Shown here: piece after piece, positions 26,284 through 35,925 of the stretch | Layout: every line of letters starts with the position of its first letter | Numbering within the stretch: the stretch's first letter is position 1 | Source: JAXGPL01 sp040766985 | Lineage (GTDB): Bacteria > Bacillota > Sulfobacillia > JAUYEG01 | DNA length: 64,000 nt | Direction of reading: 5' to 3' | Assembly: GCA_040766985.1 (NCBI GenBank) | Contig: JAXGPL010000012.1 | Location: 27,431-91,430 of the forward strand | The notes under the pieces: model-generated | What the model saw: only the letters and a program-made list of their open reading frames with translations | The model's database searches: none | Told to the model about the DNA's origin: nothing | Program-made: the position numbers and the translations under genes

Positions 26284-27669
26284 ATGCGCAACGACCGGCT
26301 CTCGACCGAACAGAACTGGAATTACTGGACCTACACCCTTGAAGGGACCTTCTTCATTACGTCGTCGGCATTCTGGGAACCTGGCACGATCCTGCCGTCG
26401 TACCTGAGCGGACTGACCGATTCGCCGGTGCTTCTCGGACTGGGACCGGCGATCAAGAACGCCGGATGGATGATGCCCCAGTTGCTCGTCGCCGGCTTGA
26501 TCGAAGGCCGCGCGGGCAGCAAGAGAGTGGTTGTCGCGGCGGCGGTCGCCGGCCGACTGGCTTTCCTGCTCATCCCGCTCCTAATCTTGCTCCCCGGAAT
26601 CGCGCCGGCGAACAAGGTCTGGCTGTTCCTTGCGCTCTACACGCTGTTCTGTTTTGCCGAGGGCGTTACGGCCGTGCCCTGGACCGAAATGATGGGCAGG
26701 GCGATCCCGCCTCGCCAGCGCGGACGGCTGCTCGGCAACATGCAGTCGATCGCCGGACTGACCGCCCTTGGCGCTGGGGTTCTTGTGCGTGAGTTGCTGG
26801 CGTCCGAGGGCCTCCGCTACCCCGCCAATTACGCCGCGCTATTGGCAGTCGGGGCAGTGCTGCTCTTAGGGTCCGGCACAATGATGGCTCTCGTGCGCGA
26901 GCCTAAGGCGGCGGTCACGCGCCCGCGCGTCCGGCTCTCCGATAGCCTCCGCGGCATACCGCAACGCGTCAGGGCCAACCCGGTGTTCGCCCGCCTGCTT
27001 GTGACGCGGTTGCTTGCCGCCTCCCCCAGCCTGGCGCTGCCCTTCTACGTGCTTTACGGTAGACAGGTTCTCCAGCTTGCCCCGCTGTGGGTGGGCAACA
27101 GCATCACTGCCCAGATGCTCGGCTCGGTGATCTTCGGCCAGGTTTGGGCACGTCTCAGCGTGCGGCGCGGGTATCGCCCGCTGATCAAGGCATGCTGTCT
27201 CACCGGGGTGATGATCCCGGCGTGGACGCTGCTGGCCGCGGCCGCCAGGCGCACACAGGGACTCGAACACGTGGCCCCATACCTTTTCCTGCTGACCTAC
27301 CTGACGATCGGGGCTTACATAAGCTCGATTTGGATCGGGTTTACCAACTACCTGATGGAGATTGTCCCCGAGGCCGAACGCCCGCTCTACATCGGCATCC
27401 TGAGCACCGCGGCGGGCCCGATGGCGTTCCTGGCGGCGCCGGGCGGGCTGTTGCTGTCGGCGGTGGGCTTCCTGCCGACCTTTGCGCTGTCGGCCGCCGG
27501 ATCCGTCCTCGCATTCGGCCTCGCCCGGCGGCTGCCCTCGGAACGGTCGCCGGACTTCACGCACCTCTCGCCGGAGTCGTCGCGGAGGGAGGCTGTAACG
27601 GCGGCGGGAAGCGCACCGGCAGCCCGGCCCCAAGGGGTGGGCGAGCGGAGCCGCTCCGCCCACCCCTGA
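26284..27669 (+). CDS. MFS transporter
   Basis: This is a 461-residue MFS permease with twelve predicted helices. It belongs to a subgroup with a conserved N-terminus 'NWNYWTYTLEGTFFITSSAF' and the motif 'EMMGRAIPPRQRGRLLGNMQ' in the helix 4-5 loop, seen in Bacillota and Chloroflexota proteins of unknown substrate. ATG 26284 is preferred over in-frame starts reaching back to 26059 because AAAGGA precedes it and the upstream part overlaps the AAC(3) start region without membrane segments. The C-terminal tail, low in complexity, is encoded by the terminator-like hairpin. Confidence 0.82.
   Translation: MRNDRLSTEQNWNYWTYTLEGTFFITSSAFWEPGTILPSYLSGLTDSPVLLGLGPAIKNAGWMMPQLLVAGLIEGRAGSKRVVVAAAVAGRLAFLLIPLLILLPGIAPANKVWLFLALYTLFCFAEGVTAVPWTEMMGRAIPPRQRGRLLGNMQSIAGLTALGAGVLVRELLASEGLRYPANYAALLAVGAVLLLGSGTMMALVREPKAAVTRPRVRLSDSLRGIPQRVRANPVFARLLVTRLLAASPSLALPFYVLYGRQVLQLAPLWVGNSITAQMLGSVIFGQVWARLSVRRGYRPLIKACCLTGVMIPAWTLLAAAARRTQGLEHVAPYLFLLTYLTIGAYISSIWIGFTNYLMEIVPEAERPLYIGILSTAAGPMAFLAAPGGLLLSAVGFLPTFALSAAGSVLAFGLARRLPSERSPDFTHLSPESSRREAVTAAGSAPAARPQGVGERSRSAHP
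27633..27667. terminator. bidirectional hairpin at convergent gene ends
   Basis: The arms AGGGGTGGGCG and CGCCCACCCCT are perfectly complementary around a 13-base loop that is itself partly paired. The hairpin overlaps the last codons of the MFS gene and ends 9 bases before the stop of the convergent M32 gene. There is no T tract on either side. Confidence 0.7.
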
Positions 27670-27676
27670 CCAAAAC

Positions 27677-29203
27677 CTAGAGATTGTACAGCTCGGTGTA
27701 CTTGGCCTTGATGTGCTCGAGATACGGTTTGGCTGTGAGGCCCTCGCCCGTTGCCCTTTGGAGCAACTCCGCCGGCGTGAACTTCGCGCCGTGGGTGTGC
27801 ACGTTATCCTGCATCCAGCGCAGGAGCGACGAGAAGTTGCCGCCGGCCCATTCGCTGTGCATCGACGGGTGCTCGGCAAGGGCCCGCTGGTATAGGGCGA
27901 CGCTGGTGACGTTGCCGATAGTGTATCCTGGGAATGACGCACCAAAGCCCATCGTCCAGTGGATATCCTGCAGCACGCCGAGGACGTCGTCCGGCGGCGT
28001 TATCCCGAGGTACTCGCCAAACTTGGCGTTCCACGCGTCCCGCAGGTCGGCGAGGGCCAATTGGCCCGCAAAAACGGCCTTTTCGAGCTCAAACCGGATC
28101 ATGATATGCAGGTTGTAGGTGACCTCATCGGCCTCGACACGGATAAACGACGGTTCAACGACATTGGCGGCACGGTAGACGTCCTCCAGGCCCGCCTCGC
28201 CGAACTGGGCCGGGAACATCGCTTTGGCCACCGGCAGGAAATACTGCCAGAAGTACCGGGATCTTCCGACGACGTTTTCCCATAGCCTGGACTGTGACTC
28301 GTGCAGGCCGGCCGAAGCGCCCTCGTGGAGGATGGTCCTTCGCAGCCGCTCCGGAATGCCCTGCATGTAGGTGCCGTGCCCGGCCTCGTGCAACAGGCCG
28401 AAGAAAGACGGTCCCAGGTTGTCTTCCTTGACCCGGGTCGTGATCCGGGTGTCGTCGGGCGAAAAGCTGGTTGAGAATGGGTGCACCGACAAGGCCTGGC
28501 GGCCGCGGTCCTTGAGGTCAAAACCGATGGCGCGCACTGCCGCCAGCCCCAGTTCAAGCTGTCGTGACGGCGCGTACCGCTGTCTGAGCAATGCCGCACG
28601 CGCGCTCGCGCCGCCCTTGGCGAAGATAGCCTTGGCCAACGGTACCAGCGCGGTCCGGAGCTCTTCAAACAAACGGTCCAGGTCCGCAACCGTCAGGCCC
28701 GGCTCGCGCAGGTCCACATAGGCCGCGAGCGGGTCTTCCGGGTAGCCCATCGCAGCGGCGCGTTCGCGGGATAGATCGACCATCCGCCGCAACGCCGGAA
28801 GGAAAACGGCGAAGTCCTTCTTCTCGCGTGCCTCCAGCCAAACGTGGTACGCCTCTGAGGAGGCGTTGGACATCGCAATGACCAGGGATTCCGGAACGCG
28901 CGTCGCCCGGCCGTACTCCCGCCGTGTGACCCTGATCAGGCTGGCTTCATCGCTGTCATAGGGCAGCGATTGCTCGTACTGCGACAGTTGCTCGAGCAGT
29001 TGGCCGACCTCCGGGTCGGTGAAGCATTTGTGACTAATACGCCGCAGAGCGGTTAGTTGCTCGGCCCTGGCCTTTGCTCCACCCGCGGGCATCTGGGTCT
29101 GCTGGTCCCAGTACAGCACTGCAGCGGCCATTTCCAGGTCGGCGACCTCCGCGAGAAGCTCCTTGAGCCTGGCGAACGCCGGTTGAGCCGGAAACGATGG
29201 CAA
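27677..29203 (-). CDS. M32 (Taq-type) metallocarboxypeptidase
   Basis: This 508-residue cytoplasmic zinc carboxypeptidase of family M32 removes C-terminal residues from peptides. The zinc motif is 'LLHEAGHGTYMQGI' (HExxH), followed by 'HESQSRLWENVVGRS', with further family motifs 'VKEDNLGPSFFG', 'EPSFIRVEADEVTYNLHIMI' and 'DIHWTMGFGASFPGYTIGN'. TTG 29203 follows GGAGGTGGC; a longer reading to 29476 lacks a ribosome site and homology. Length is normal. It is convergent to the MFS gene and upstream, on the same strand, of nothing else. Confidence 0.94.
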   Translation of the reverse strand: MPSFPAQPAFARLKELLAEVADLEMAAAVLYWDQQTQMPAGGAKARAEQLTALRRISHKCFTDPEVGQLLEQLSQYEQSLPYDSDEASLIRVTRREYGRATRVPESLVIAMSNASSEAYHVWLEAREKKDFAVFLPALRRMVDLSRERAAAMGYPEDPLAAYVDLREPGLTVADLDRLFEELRTALVPLAKAIFAKGGASARAALLRQRYAPSRQLELGLAAVRAIGFDLKDRGRQALSVHPFSTSFSPDDTRITTRVKEDNLGPSFFGLLHEAGHGTYMQGIPERLRRTILHEGASAGLHESQSRLWENVVGRSRYFWQYFLPVAKAMFPAQFGEAGLEDVYRAANVVEPSFIRVEADEVTYNLHIMIRFELEKAVFAGQLALADLRDAWNAKFGEYLGITPPDDVLGVLQDIHWTMGFGASFPGYTIGNVTSVALYQRALAEHPSMHSEWAGGNFSSLLRWMQDNVHTHGAKFTPAELLQRATGEGLTAKPYLEHIKAKYTELYNL

Positions 29204-29249
29204 GACAGCCACCTCCTGTGATTGGTGTAGGGCTTTGTCCCGATTGGGG

Positions 29250-29849
29250 TTATGGATTTCGCAGCCTCTGCCTACTTCCTGCGTACATGCCCAGCGCCCG
29301 GATACCGATGGCGAGGGCGGCGATTGCCGCGGCCAACGCCCCCGGCCGGTTGCCGACGCGCCAGAAGAGGTATACCAGCAGCGGCAGTCCAAACAGGGAT
29401 CCGAACGGAAGTGCCGACATCGGCAGCCTGCCGTAGAGCCGGGGGTGCTTATATACCAGGGCAAATAGCAGCGCAACGGTTACGCCGGTCGCCGTCTCAC
29501 GGAAACCGAAGGCTGCAAGGGCGCCGGTCGCCGTCGCCAGGCCGCCGCCGCCCCGAAAAGCGAACCAAACCGGCCAGTTGTGCCCGGCCACCGCCGCTCC
29601 CGCCGCGGCGGCGACGCCCGCGGGGCTTGCCCCGAGCCACCTCGCCAGGTGCACGGCTGCGAAGCCCTTGCCCAAGTCAAGCAGCCCCACCGCCGCCCCT
29701 AACGCAGGGCCAAACGTGCGCACCGAGCCCGACGCACCCGGGTTGTCCCGTTCGCGCAGGTCGTGGCCGAATACGAATCTGCCGAGAACGACTCCCCACA
29801 CGACCGAACCGACCGCGTAGGCTGAAAGAACCGCAGAGAGGTTGGTCAC
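29250..29849 (-). CDS. glycerol-3-phosphate acyltransferase PlsY-like
   Basis: This integral membrane protein of the PlsY family transfers an acyl group from acyl-phosphate to glycerol 3-phosphate in phospholipid synthesis. The three motifs are visible: 'RERDNPGASGSVRTFG' (motif 1, with RDNPGASG where SGNIGATN-type sequence is usual), 'LDLGKGFAAV' (motif 2) and 'AGHNWPVWFAFRGGGGLATA' (motif 3). Five hydrophobic helices are present in 199 residues. It lies upstream of the M32 gene on the same strand, 46 bases away. The diverged motif 1 means it could be a second PlsY-like protein with a modified substrate. Confidence 0.85.
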   Translation of the reverse strand: MTNLSAVLSAYAVGSVVWGVVLGRFVFGHDLRERDNPGASGSVRTFGPALGAAVGLLDLGKGFAAVHLARWLGASPAGVAAAAGAAVAGHNWPVWFAFRGGGGLATATGALAAFGFRETATGVTVALLFALVYKHPRLYGRLPMSALPFGSLFGLPLLVYLFWRVGNRPGALAAAIAALAIGIRALGMYAGSRQRLRNP

Positions 29850-29910
29850 GCGCTTATCCCCCTGAATGCCGCATAGCCTTCTAGTGCCGGTGAAGGGAGG
29901 CTTAGCGACC

Positions 29911-30546
29911 GTGCTCGTATCCTACCACAAGGCCAGACCCGGCGATCCCCTGCGGCGCATCCAGCGTGCCGGCACTTTGCCGGCCCGCCATGTGTTCCTG
30001 CTGTTTGACGTTTCCTACGGCCCGGCGAACCTACCCATCCTGACCCGTCTTCTGGATTCGGCCGCAGCAAGGGCTAACTGGTTTTTGACGGGGGAATGGG
30101 CGACCAAGCACAGCGGCGCGGCGCGAAGGCTCGCGGCGCGCGGCGACCTGATCGGCAACCATACCTGGAGCCACCGCAACCTGCGCGAGCTTCCGCCGGT
30201 CGAGATGCGCCGGGAGATCGCCCGCGGCCGCGACGCAATCGCCAACGCAACCGGGAAGAGCCCATCGTGGCTTCGGCCGCCGTTCGGCGAAAGCAATGAC
30301 TCGGTTGCTGCCGAGGCGCGTGAACTCGGCCAACGCATCGTCAAGTGCACGGTCGACAGCCTCGATTGGCATAGCTTCGGGCCGCCGGCCTGCATGGAGC
30401 ACATCGTGCGCTCCGGCCTCGACGGGGCGGCCGTGGCGCTGCACGCCTGCGCGGATCATGCTCCGGCGGTGCTCGAGGCGCTGCTGGAGGAACTGGCGCG
30501 ACAGGGCTTCCGCACGGCGACTGTTGACCCGGCAGCGGGACTGTAG
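29911..30546 (+). CDS. polysaccharide deacetylase-family protein with altered motif 1
   Basis: This is a NodB-homology (carbohydrate esterase 4) protein. GTG 29911 follows GGGAGG. Motif 2 is 'IGNHTWSHRNLRELP' with both metal His, motif 3 'SWLRPPFGESND' is present, and 'VDSLDWHSF' resembles motif 4. Motif 1 is 'FLLFDVSYGP' instead of TFDDGP: the first Asp is kept but the second Asp, a metal ligand in active enzymes, is replaced and two residues inserted. It may therefore bind carbohydrate without classical deacetylation, or use a different ligand set. No signal peptide is seen. It is convergent with the K+ channel gene. Confidence 0.75.
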   Translation: MLVSYHKARPGDPLRRIQRAGTLPARHVFLLFDVSYGPANLPILTRLLDSAAARANWFLTGEWATKHSGAARRLAARGDLIGNHTWSHRNLRELPPVEMRREIARGRDAIANATGKSPSWLRPPFGESNDSVAAEARELGQRIVKCTVDSLDWHSFGPPACMEHIVRSGLDGAAVALHACADHAPAVLEALLEELARQGFRTATVDPAAGL

Positions 30547-30591
30547 GCCGGAGGGTTCCATGGAGAGCACGGTCGCCCCGCTATTTCGCCA

Positions 30592-31653
30592 TCAGATCGG
30601 AACGGCGGGCGGCTCCAGAGCCACAAACACCAGTTGGTGCTCCGCCGTTAGCTCTTGATCTCCCGGCGGACAGATCCGGACCTTGCCGCCGTGGCGCAAG
30701 CCGATCAAGATCCACTCCTGGCCGCGCCGCACCTCCGCCATGGCAGCGTCGAACGTCGACCCGATCAGGGTGTCCGGCACCGCCGCAACATTTCCGCGCC
30801 TTCCCCTGCCGAAGCCACGTCGGAGACGGCGTCGATGATGCCGGGGTGTAGGCAGGCCCGTGCCAAAAGACAGCCCACGAGCGAATTGGTCGGTAGGATC
30901 TCGTCGGCGCCGGCGCGCTCCAGGTGCTCGACGTTCTGCGGGTCGAGAACCTCGACACAGGTGTAGGTGGCGGGCCGGATGCTCTCAATGGCGAGCACCG
31001 TGAGCACCGTCCGGGCGTCTGAGGGCGGCGACTCGGAGTCGTCGGCGAGGCACAATCGCCGACGCAGCGTGGTCGATGTCCGCCCGTTGCAGGCCGGCCT
31101 CCGTGCACGGCCTGCCGCGTACGAAGGTGACGTTGGGGCTGTCGATGGGCCGCTCCTGCCGTTCGGCGAGGACGACGATCGGCGCTTTGGTTTCGGTACG
31201 GAGTTGCTCCACGATCAGGCAGCCTTTATCGTTCCATCCGCAGATCAGAATGTGGCCATGTGTGTGCACTGGCGACAACCCCCTCCCTTCGCGCAGCATG
31301 CGGTCGATAAAAACCGACGCGATACTGGCGGTGAACAGGCCCAGGAATCCGATGCCGAAGATCATCAACGATATCCCGATGGCCCTGCCCGGCAGTGTGA
31401 CAGGAGTGCGGTCACCGTACCCAACCGTCGTGGCGGTGACGATCGCCCACCAGATCGTGTCTCCGAATGTGGCTAGAAGCGGGTTGACGTGCCGCTCCGC
31501 GAGGAGTGTCAGGTACCCGCCCAACGTCACCACGCCCATGGTGACAACTGCCAGTAAGATAATAAAGTTGCGCGTAAGATGACGTCGCAACTTGACCAGA
31601 AGGTTGGCGATCTGGGTGGCTAACACGTCCTCAGCCCTCCCTCTGCTGCTCAC
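30592..31653 (-). pseudogene. K+ channel with RCK/TrkA domains, frame-broken
   Basis: The intact first part has two membrane helices around a pore with the selectivity filter 'TATTVGYGDRTPV' and then a TrkA-N/RCK domain starting 'GHILICGWNDKGCLIVEQL'. Near 31050 the frame changes, and the domain continues as 'DDSESPPSDARTVLTVLAIE' and 'VEHLERAGADEILPTNSLVG'. Near 30785 it changes again and ends with a TrkA-C domain 'RRGQEWILIGLRHGGKVRIC'. One base at each point would restore a channel of about 350 residues. Single-base indels fit consensus error; otherwise the gene is recently inactivated. It follows phoR on the same strand. Confidence 0.8.
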
Positions 31654-31770
31654 CTAAGGGTTGGCCAAGCAGGGACGGCCTTCCTGCCTGAGCCGGGGCG
31701 CGGAATGCCGGCCCCGGAGTCTGAGCTTGAGGCTGAGTAAAGGACCGTCCGCCGCCCGCCCGGCAGAGTC

Positions 31771-33597
31771 TCAGGCCGGCCTGCGCGGGAGGGTGAACCC
31801 AAAGGTGCTGCCCGCTCCAAAGGTGCTCCGGGCGAACACCCTGCCGCCATGCGACTGGACAACATGCTTGACGATCGCAAGGCCGAGGCCCGAACCCGGC
31901 CCCAACCGGGATTCGTCCGCCTTGTAAAAGCGCTCAAAAACCCTTTCCAGCACATCGCTCGGGATTCCGGGTCCCTGGTCCTCGACGACGAACTCGACCT
32001 CGCCGGCCAGAGATGCCGTGCGAAGGCTCACCGCCGTGCCCGGCGGCGAGAATTTGATGGCGTTGTCGAGGAGGGCCGTAACCGCGCTCTCCACTCGGCC
32101 GGGGTCGCACCGCAACCGGGTGTCGCTTCCCCGGTCCCAGGCGATCCGGATCGACTTGCCCCCGGCGAGCGGCGAAAGGGCATCAACTGCCCTCGCTGTG
32201 ATATCGCCGAGGTCGGCAGGCGAGAGCGACAGGGAGTCGACCTCGCCTTCCAGCCGGGAAAGGTAGAGCATCTTGTCGATGAGGCCTGCGAGCCGCTCGG
32301 TTTCGCGCACGATGCGCCCTAGAAACTCGGCGAGCAGGGCGGGATCGGCCGATGCGTCCGCAGAAAGGGTTTCCGCGAGCACCCTGATCGCCCCGACCGG
32401 TGTCTTGAGCTCGTGGGAGACATTGGCGACCAGATTACGGCGCGCCGTCTCAAGGCGCCGGACTTCGCTTACATCATGAAGCACCACGACCAAGTCGCTT
32501 GCTTCGGGGAGCCCGACCCAACTCGCGGTAACCTCAAGCCTTGCCGAAGCAGGGCCGCCTATCGAAACCTCCCGGCGGAGCACCTCTCCGCCGGCCAGAG
32601 CGGAGGCGACAAACTTGCGCAGTTCAGAGGTGCGGCCGAGCAGGTCGACTGCCGCCCGTGCAACGGCGACTCGCCCCGGCGCCCGGTCCGGTGCCGCAGG
32701 CTCGGGCTGGTAATCACCCAGCCATGCCGGGAGGGCGAGCCATTGGCGCGCCCTCCGGTTGGCCAACTGCAGCGAACCCGCCGGTCCAAGCAACAAGACC
32801 CCGTCGGGCAGTCCTTCGAGGCTGTCGCGAACGCGGTTGCGTTCGGCCGCGAGGGAGCGCAACTGGCGGTCAAGCGATCCGGCCATGGCATTCAGCGATG
32901 AGGCCAGGATCTGCCATTCGTCGCCGGTCTCAAGCTCGATGCGGGTGGCGAGATCTCCGCCCAGCATCCTGCGGGCGCCTTCAACCACTCTCGTCAGTGG
33001 TGCGGTGACCATGCGTCCGCCGGCGTATAGCCCAACGCATCCCGCAGCCAACAGCGAGCCGCCGAGGGCGATCAGCAGGCCGTTACGAATGGCTGCGATT
33101 CGCGCCCAGATCCATTCGAGGCTGACGGCCAGCCGGACCACTCCGTCAACGTCGGCGCCGGCGGCGGAAAACGGTACTGCGACGTACAGCATGCGTTCTT
33201 CGCGGGTCTCGGAGTACCGCCGGCAAACCCCGACTCGCCCCGCCGCGGCTTCGGCGAATTCCGGGCGATCGGCGTGGTTGGCCATCGCCGCCGACGGCCC
33301 GCTCGATTCCGCAATGACGGTACCGTCCGTGGCGATAACCGTGACCCGGCTCTCCGCGGCGGCCGCAATGCGAACGGCCGCGGCATCTCCGGCCGCCGCG
33401 CTGCCACTCCAGGGCCAGCCCTCGTGCATGACCAGTTCCGAGGCAACCGAGGCGCGGGCGGAGAGATCGCGGGCAGCGGTTTCGATGAACAGGTCGGAAA
33501 CGTGCCGCAAGAGGTAAATCCCGGCCAGCGACAGGATGGCCAAAATCAGGCCCATGTAGGCCAGACCCAATCTCCTGGGGAGCGGGGTGGACCTCAA
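31771..33597 (-). CDS. phoR: phosphate-type sensor histidine kinase
   Basis: This membrane sensor kinase pairs with the adjacent OmpR-type regulator in the phosphate regulon. Its order is TM1 at about residues 13-32, an outside sensor domain (about 33-165), TM2 (about 172-193), HAMP (to about 245), a PAS domain (about 255-375), HisKA with 'NLVANVSHELKTPVGAIRV' (phosphorylated His at 395), and HATPase with 'LLDNAIKFSPPG', 'VEDQGPGIP' and 'GPGSGLGLAIVKHV'. At 608 residues it is typical of Bacillota PhoR. Its start overlaps the regulator's stop by 4 bases. The signal sensed is inferred from neighbouring pst genes. Confidence 0.9.
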   Translation of the reverse strand: MRSTPLPRRLGLAYMGLILAILSLAGIYLLRHVSDLFIETAARDLSARASVASELVMHEGWPWSGSAAAGDAAAVRIAAAAESRVTVIATDGTVIAESSGPSAAMANHADRPEFAEAAAGRVGVCRRYSETREERMLYVAVPFSAAGADVDGVVRLAVSLEWIWARIAAIRNGLLIALGGSLLAAGCVGLYAGGRMVTAPLTRVVEGARRMLGGDLATRIELETGDEWQILASSLNAMAGSLDRQLRSLAAERNRVRDSLEGLPDGVLLLGPAGSLQLANRRARQWLALPAWLGDYQPEPAAPDRAPGRVAVARAAVDLLGRTSELRKFVASALAGGEVLRREVSIGGPASARLEVTASWVGLPEASDLVVVLHDVSEVRRLETARRNLVANVSHELKTPVGAIRVLAETLSADASADPALLAEFLGRIVRETERLAGLIDKMLYLSRLEGEVDSLSLSPADLGDITARAVDALSPLAGGKSIRIAWDRGSDTRLRCDPGRVESAVTALLDNAIKFSPPGTAVSLRTASLAGEVEFVVEDQGPGIPSDVLERVFERFYKADESRLGPGSGLGLAIVKHVVQSHGGRVFARSTFGAGSTFGFTLPRRPA

Positions 33598-34376
33598 CTC
33601 TCCCGGTCCCCGTCCGCGGGGACAGTCATCTTGTAGCCGACCCCTCGTACCGTCTGAATCGTCTCAGGGCAGCCGCCGGCTGCAACCAGCAACTCGCGGA
33701 GCCAGTGGACGTGGACATCGACAGTCCGCGTCTGCCCGGCGTATTCGTAGCCCCAGACGTCGTTGAGCAATTCGTCGCGGGTTAGCACCCGACCTACGTT
33801 GCGCGCCAAGTGGAGCAAGAGCCCAAACAACCGCGGGCTGAGGTCGAGCTGGACACCCCTGTAGGTAGCCTCGTACCCCTCCGGGCACACAGTCAGGCCG
33901 CCTACCGTAATGCTGTCTTCAGCCTGCGCCTTCTCGCGCGGTCCGTTTGCCGCAGCCTCACGTCGCCGCCGTCGGAGCAGTGCGCGGACCCGGGCGAGAA
34001 GGACGTCCAGATTGAACGGCTTGGCGACGTAATCATCGGCCCCGCTCTCAAGTCCCACGACCGCGTCGAGGTCGGTGTCCTTGGCCGTGACCATGATCAC
34101 GCCGGGTTGAGGTATCGGGGCCGCGCGCAACGCCCGGCAGACCTCCAGGCCGTGCATACCGGGGAGCATCAGGTCGAGCAGGATGACGTCAGGGTGTTCG
34201 CGCACCGCCATCTCCAGGGCCGCCGGTCCGTCGTAGGCGGCGAGCGGGCGATAGCCCTCGCGGGAAAGGGCGTGGTTCAAAGACAGCACGAAGCTTTCCT
34301 CATCGTCGACCACCAGGATCTTTGGCTGCACGGTCCCCTGCGAGGGCCCGGCCTCCGGCCCGTTACGGGCGGTCAC
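33594..34376 (-). CDS. phoP: OmpR/PhoB-family response regulator
   Basis: This is a two-component transcription regulator. The receiver domain has 'ILVVDDEESF', the phosphorylated Asp68 in 'VILLDLMLPGMHG', and 'YVAKPFNLD' with the conserved Lys. The C-terminal winged helix has 'DLSPRLFGLLLHLARNVGRV' and 'TVDVHVHWLRELL'. GTG 34376 follows GGAGGAGC and overlaps phoU by 14 bases. The loop Asn/Gly-rich linker (about residues 140-160) is longer than usual. In the pst-phoU-phoPR context it probably activates pstS at the direct repeats upstream of that gene. Confidence 0.93.
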   Translation of the reverse strand: MTARNGPEAGPSQGTVQPKILVVDDEESFVLSLNHALSREGYRPLAAYDGPAALEMAVREHPDVILLDLMLPGMHGLEVCRALRAAPIPQPGVIMVTAKDTDLDAVVGLESGADDYVAKPFNLDVLLARVRALLRRRRREAAANGPREKAQAEDSITVGGLTVCPEGYEATYRGVQLDLSPRLFGLLLHLARNVGRVLTRDELLNDVWGYEYAGQTRTVDVHVHWLRELLVAAGGCPETIQTVRGVGYKMTVPADGDRES

Positions 34377-35058
34377 CAGGTTGCTCCTCCTCGGCTTCCT
34401 GCATGATGTCCCGGATGCGCACGCGCTTGCCGCTCTGTTGGTAAAAGGCGATTTCCGCGATGTTGGTGGCGTGATCGCCTACCCGTTCGAGGTGACGTGC
34501 GACGAACAGAAGCGGAATGGCCCGGCTTGTGGTCCGGGGGTCCTCGGTGATGAACGATACCAACTCCCGGAAGATCTGTATGTTAAGGGCGTCGATCTCG
34601 TCGTCGCGGAGGCAGACCTGGCGCGCAAGCTCGACGTCGTCGTCCCGGAGGGCATCGAGGCCGTCGTGGAGCATCTGCTGCGCGATCTGCATCATCCGCG
34701 GGATGTCGATAAGCGGTTTGAGCAACGGCTGGCTGCTGAGTTCGGGAACAACCTCGGCGATGTTGACCGCCAAATCGGCGACCCGTTCGAGGTCGATGGT
34801 CACCCGGATCGTGCCGATGATCCGGCGCAGGTCCGATCCCACCGGCTGGTGCAGGGCGATTAACCGGATCGCCTGTTCCTCGATGGTGAATGCCAGGTCA
34901 TCGATCTCGTCGTCGCCGGCCACCACGGCCTTGGCCATGTCCTCGTCGCGGGCCTTGAGGGCCTCGATGGCCCGTCCTAACATCCGCTCGACCAGCCCCT
35001 CAAGCTGCAATAGCCTGCTATACAGCTGCGAAAGCGCACCTTGCATGCCGACTCTCAT
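34363..35058 (-). CDS. phoU: phosphate-specific transport regulator PhoU
   Basis: This all-helical protein links the Pst transporter to the PhoR kinase. Two repeats of the PhoU three-helix domain are seen: 'LVERMLGRAIEALKARDED' and 'RLIALHQPVGSDLRRIIGTI' in the first, 'DVELARQVCLRDDEIDALNI' and 'FVARHLERVGDHATNIAEIA' in the second, with E/D-rich metal-binding sites in each. ATG 35058 follows GGAGGAGG; an upstream ATG at 35085 lacks a site. It sits between pstB and phoP, in the usual order. Confidence 0.95.
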   Translation of the reverse strand: MRVGMQGALSQLYSRLLQLEGLVERMLGRAIEALKARDEDMAKAVVAGDDEIDDLAFTIEEQAIRLIALHQPVGSDLRRIIGTIRVTIDLERVADLAVNIAEVVPELSSQPLLKPLIDIPRMMQIAQQMLHDGLDALRDDDVELARQVCLRDDEIDALNIQIFRELVSFITEDPRTTSRAIPLLFVARHLERVGDHATNIAEIAFYQQSGKRVRIRDIMQEAEEEQPGDRP

Positions 35059-35100
35059 CTCTGTCCAACCTCCTCCGGGGCGCAACCCGGTTGCCGCCGC

Positions 35101-35925
35101 CTATCCGAACCTACCCGTAATGTACTCGTTGGTCCTGCGGTCCTTCGGCGCAGTGAACACCTGGCTTGTCGGACCGTACTCGATCAACTCGCCGGCGAGC
35201 AGAAACGCGGTGTAATCGGAGATGCGCGCCGCCTGTTGCAGGTTGTGCGTAGCGATGACCACCGTGACCTCGGCCTTGAGGTCATCGATCAGGTCCTCGA
35301 TGCGCTGGGTTGACGCCGGGTCCAGGGCAGACGCCGGTTCGTCCATTAACAGGACCTCCGGATCCACCGCCAGCGACCGGGCAATGCAGAGTCGCTGTTG
35401 CTGTCCGCCCGACAGTTCCAGCGCCGGCTGGTACAGCCGATCGGAAACCTCATCCCACAGAGCCGCGCGCGTCAGGCTCCGCACGACGATCTGCGCCAGA
35501 AGCCGCCGGCTTCTGATGCCGTGCGCCGAAGGGCCGTAGGCGACGTTCTCGAAGATGCTCTTCGGAAAGGGGTTGGGCCGCTGAAACACCATTCCGATCT
35601 TCGTACGCAGGTCGGCCAGATCCGTGCCTTCAGCATAGATATCCCTTCCCGCAAAGAACACCGAGCCCTCGATCGACACCCCGCTGAGGTGATCGTTCAT
35701 CCTATTGAAACCCCGCAGGAAGGTCGACTTGCCCGATCCCGACGGGCCGATCAGCGCGGTGACCGTATGCCTGTAGAGTGTGATGTCGATCGACTTGAGC
35801 ACCGGCCTTCCGTCGAACTGCAGGCTGTAACCCTTGGAGACCAGTTCCGGGACCAGCTCGCCGCCCGGGAGAAGATGCGCGTTGTGCGTTGCGTCGGGCA
35901 CTGGAACGTTGACCCGGGTTGCCAT
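35101..35925 (-). CDS. pstB: phosphate ABC transporter ATP-binding protein
   Basis: This is the ATPase that powers high-affinity phosphate uptake. Walker A is 'LIGPSGSGKSTFLRGFNRMN', the signature 'LELSGGQQQRLCIARSLA', Walker B 'VLLMDEPASALDP', and the switch His is in 'VVIATHNLQQA'. 'GMVFQRPNPFPKSIFENV' and 'YGPTSQVFTAPKDRRTNEYI' are PstB-specific. A 30-residue N-terminal polar extension precedes the core. The start is adjacent to the stop of pstA, implying coupling. Confidence 0.96.
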   Translation of the reverse strand: MATRVNVPVPDATHNAHLLPGGELVPELVSKGYSLQFDGRPVLKSIDITLYRHTVTALIGPSGSGKSTFLRGFNRMNDHLSGVSIEGSVFFAGRDIYAEGTDLADLRTKIGMVFQRPNPFPKSIFENVAYGPSAHGIRSRRLLAQIVVRSLTRAALWDEVSDRLYQPALELSGGQQQRLCIARSLAVDPEVLLMDEPASALDPASTQRIEDLIDDLKAEVTVVIATHNLQQAARISDYTAFLLAGELIEYGPTSQVFTAPKDRRTNEYITGRFG

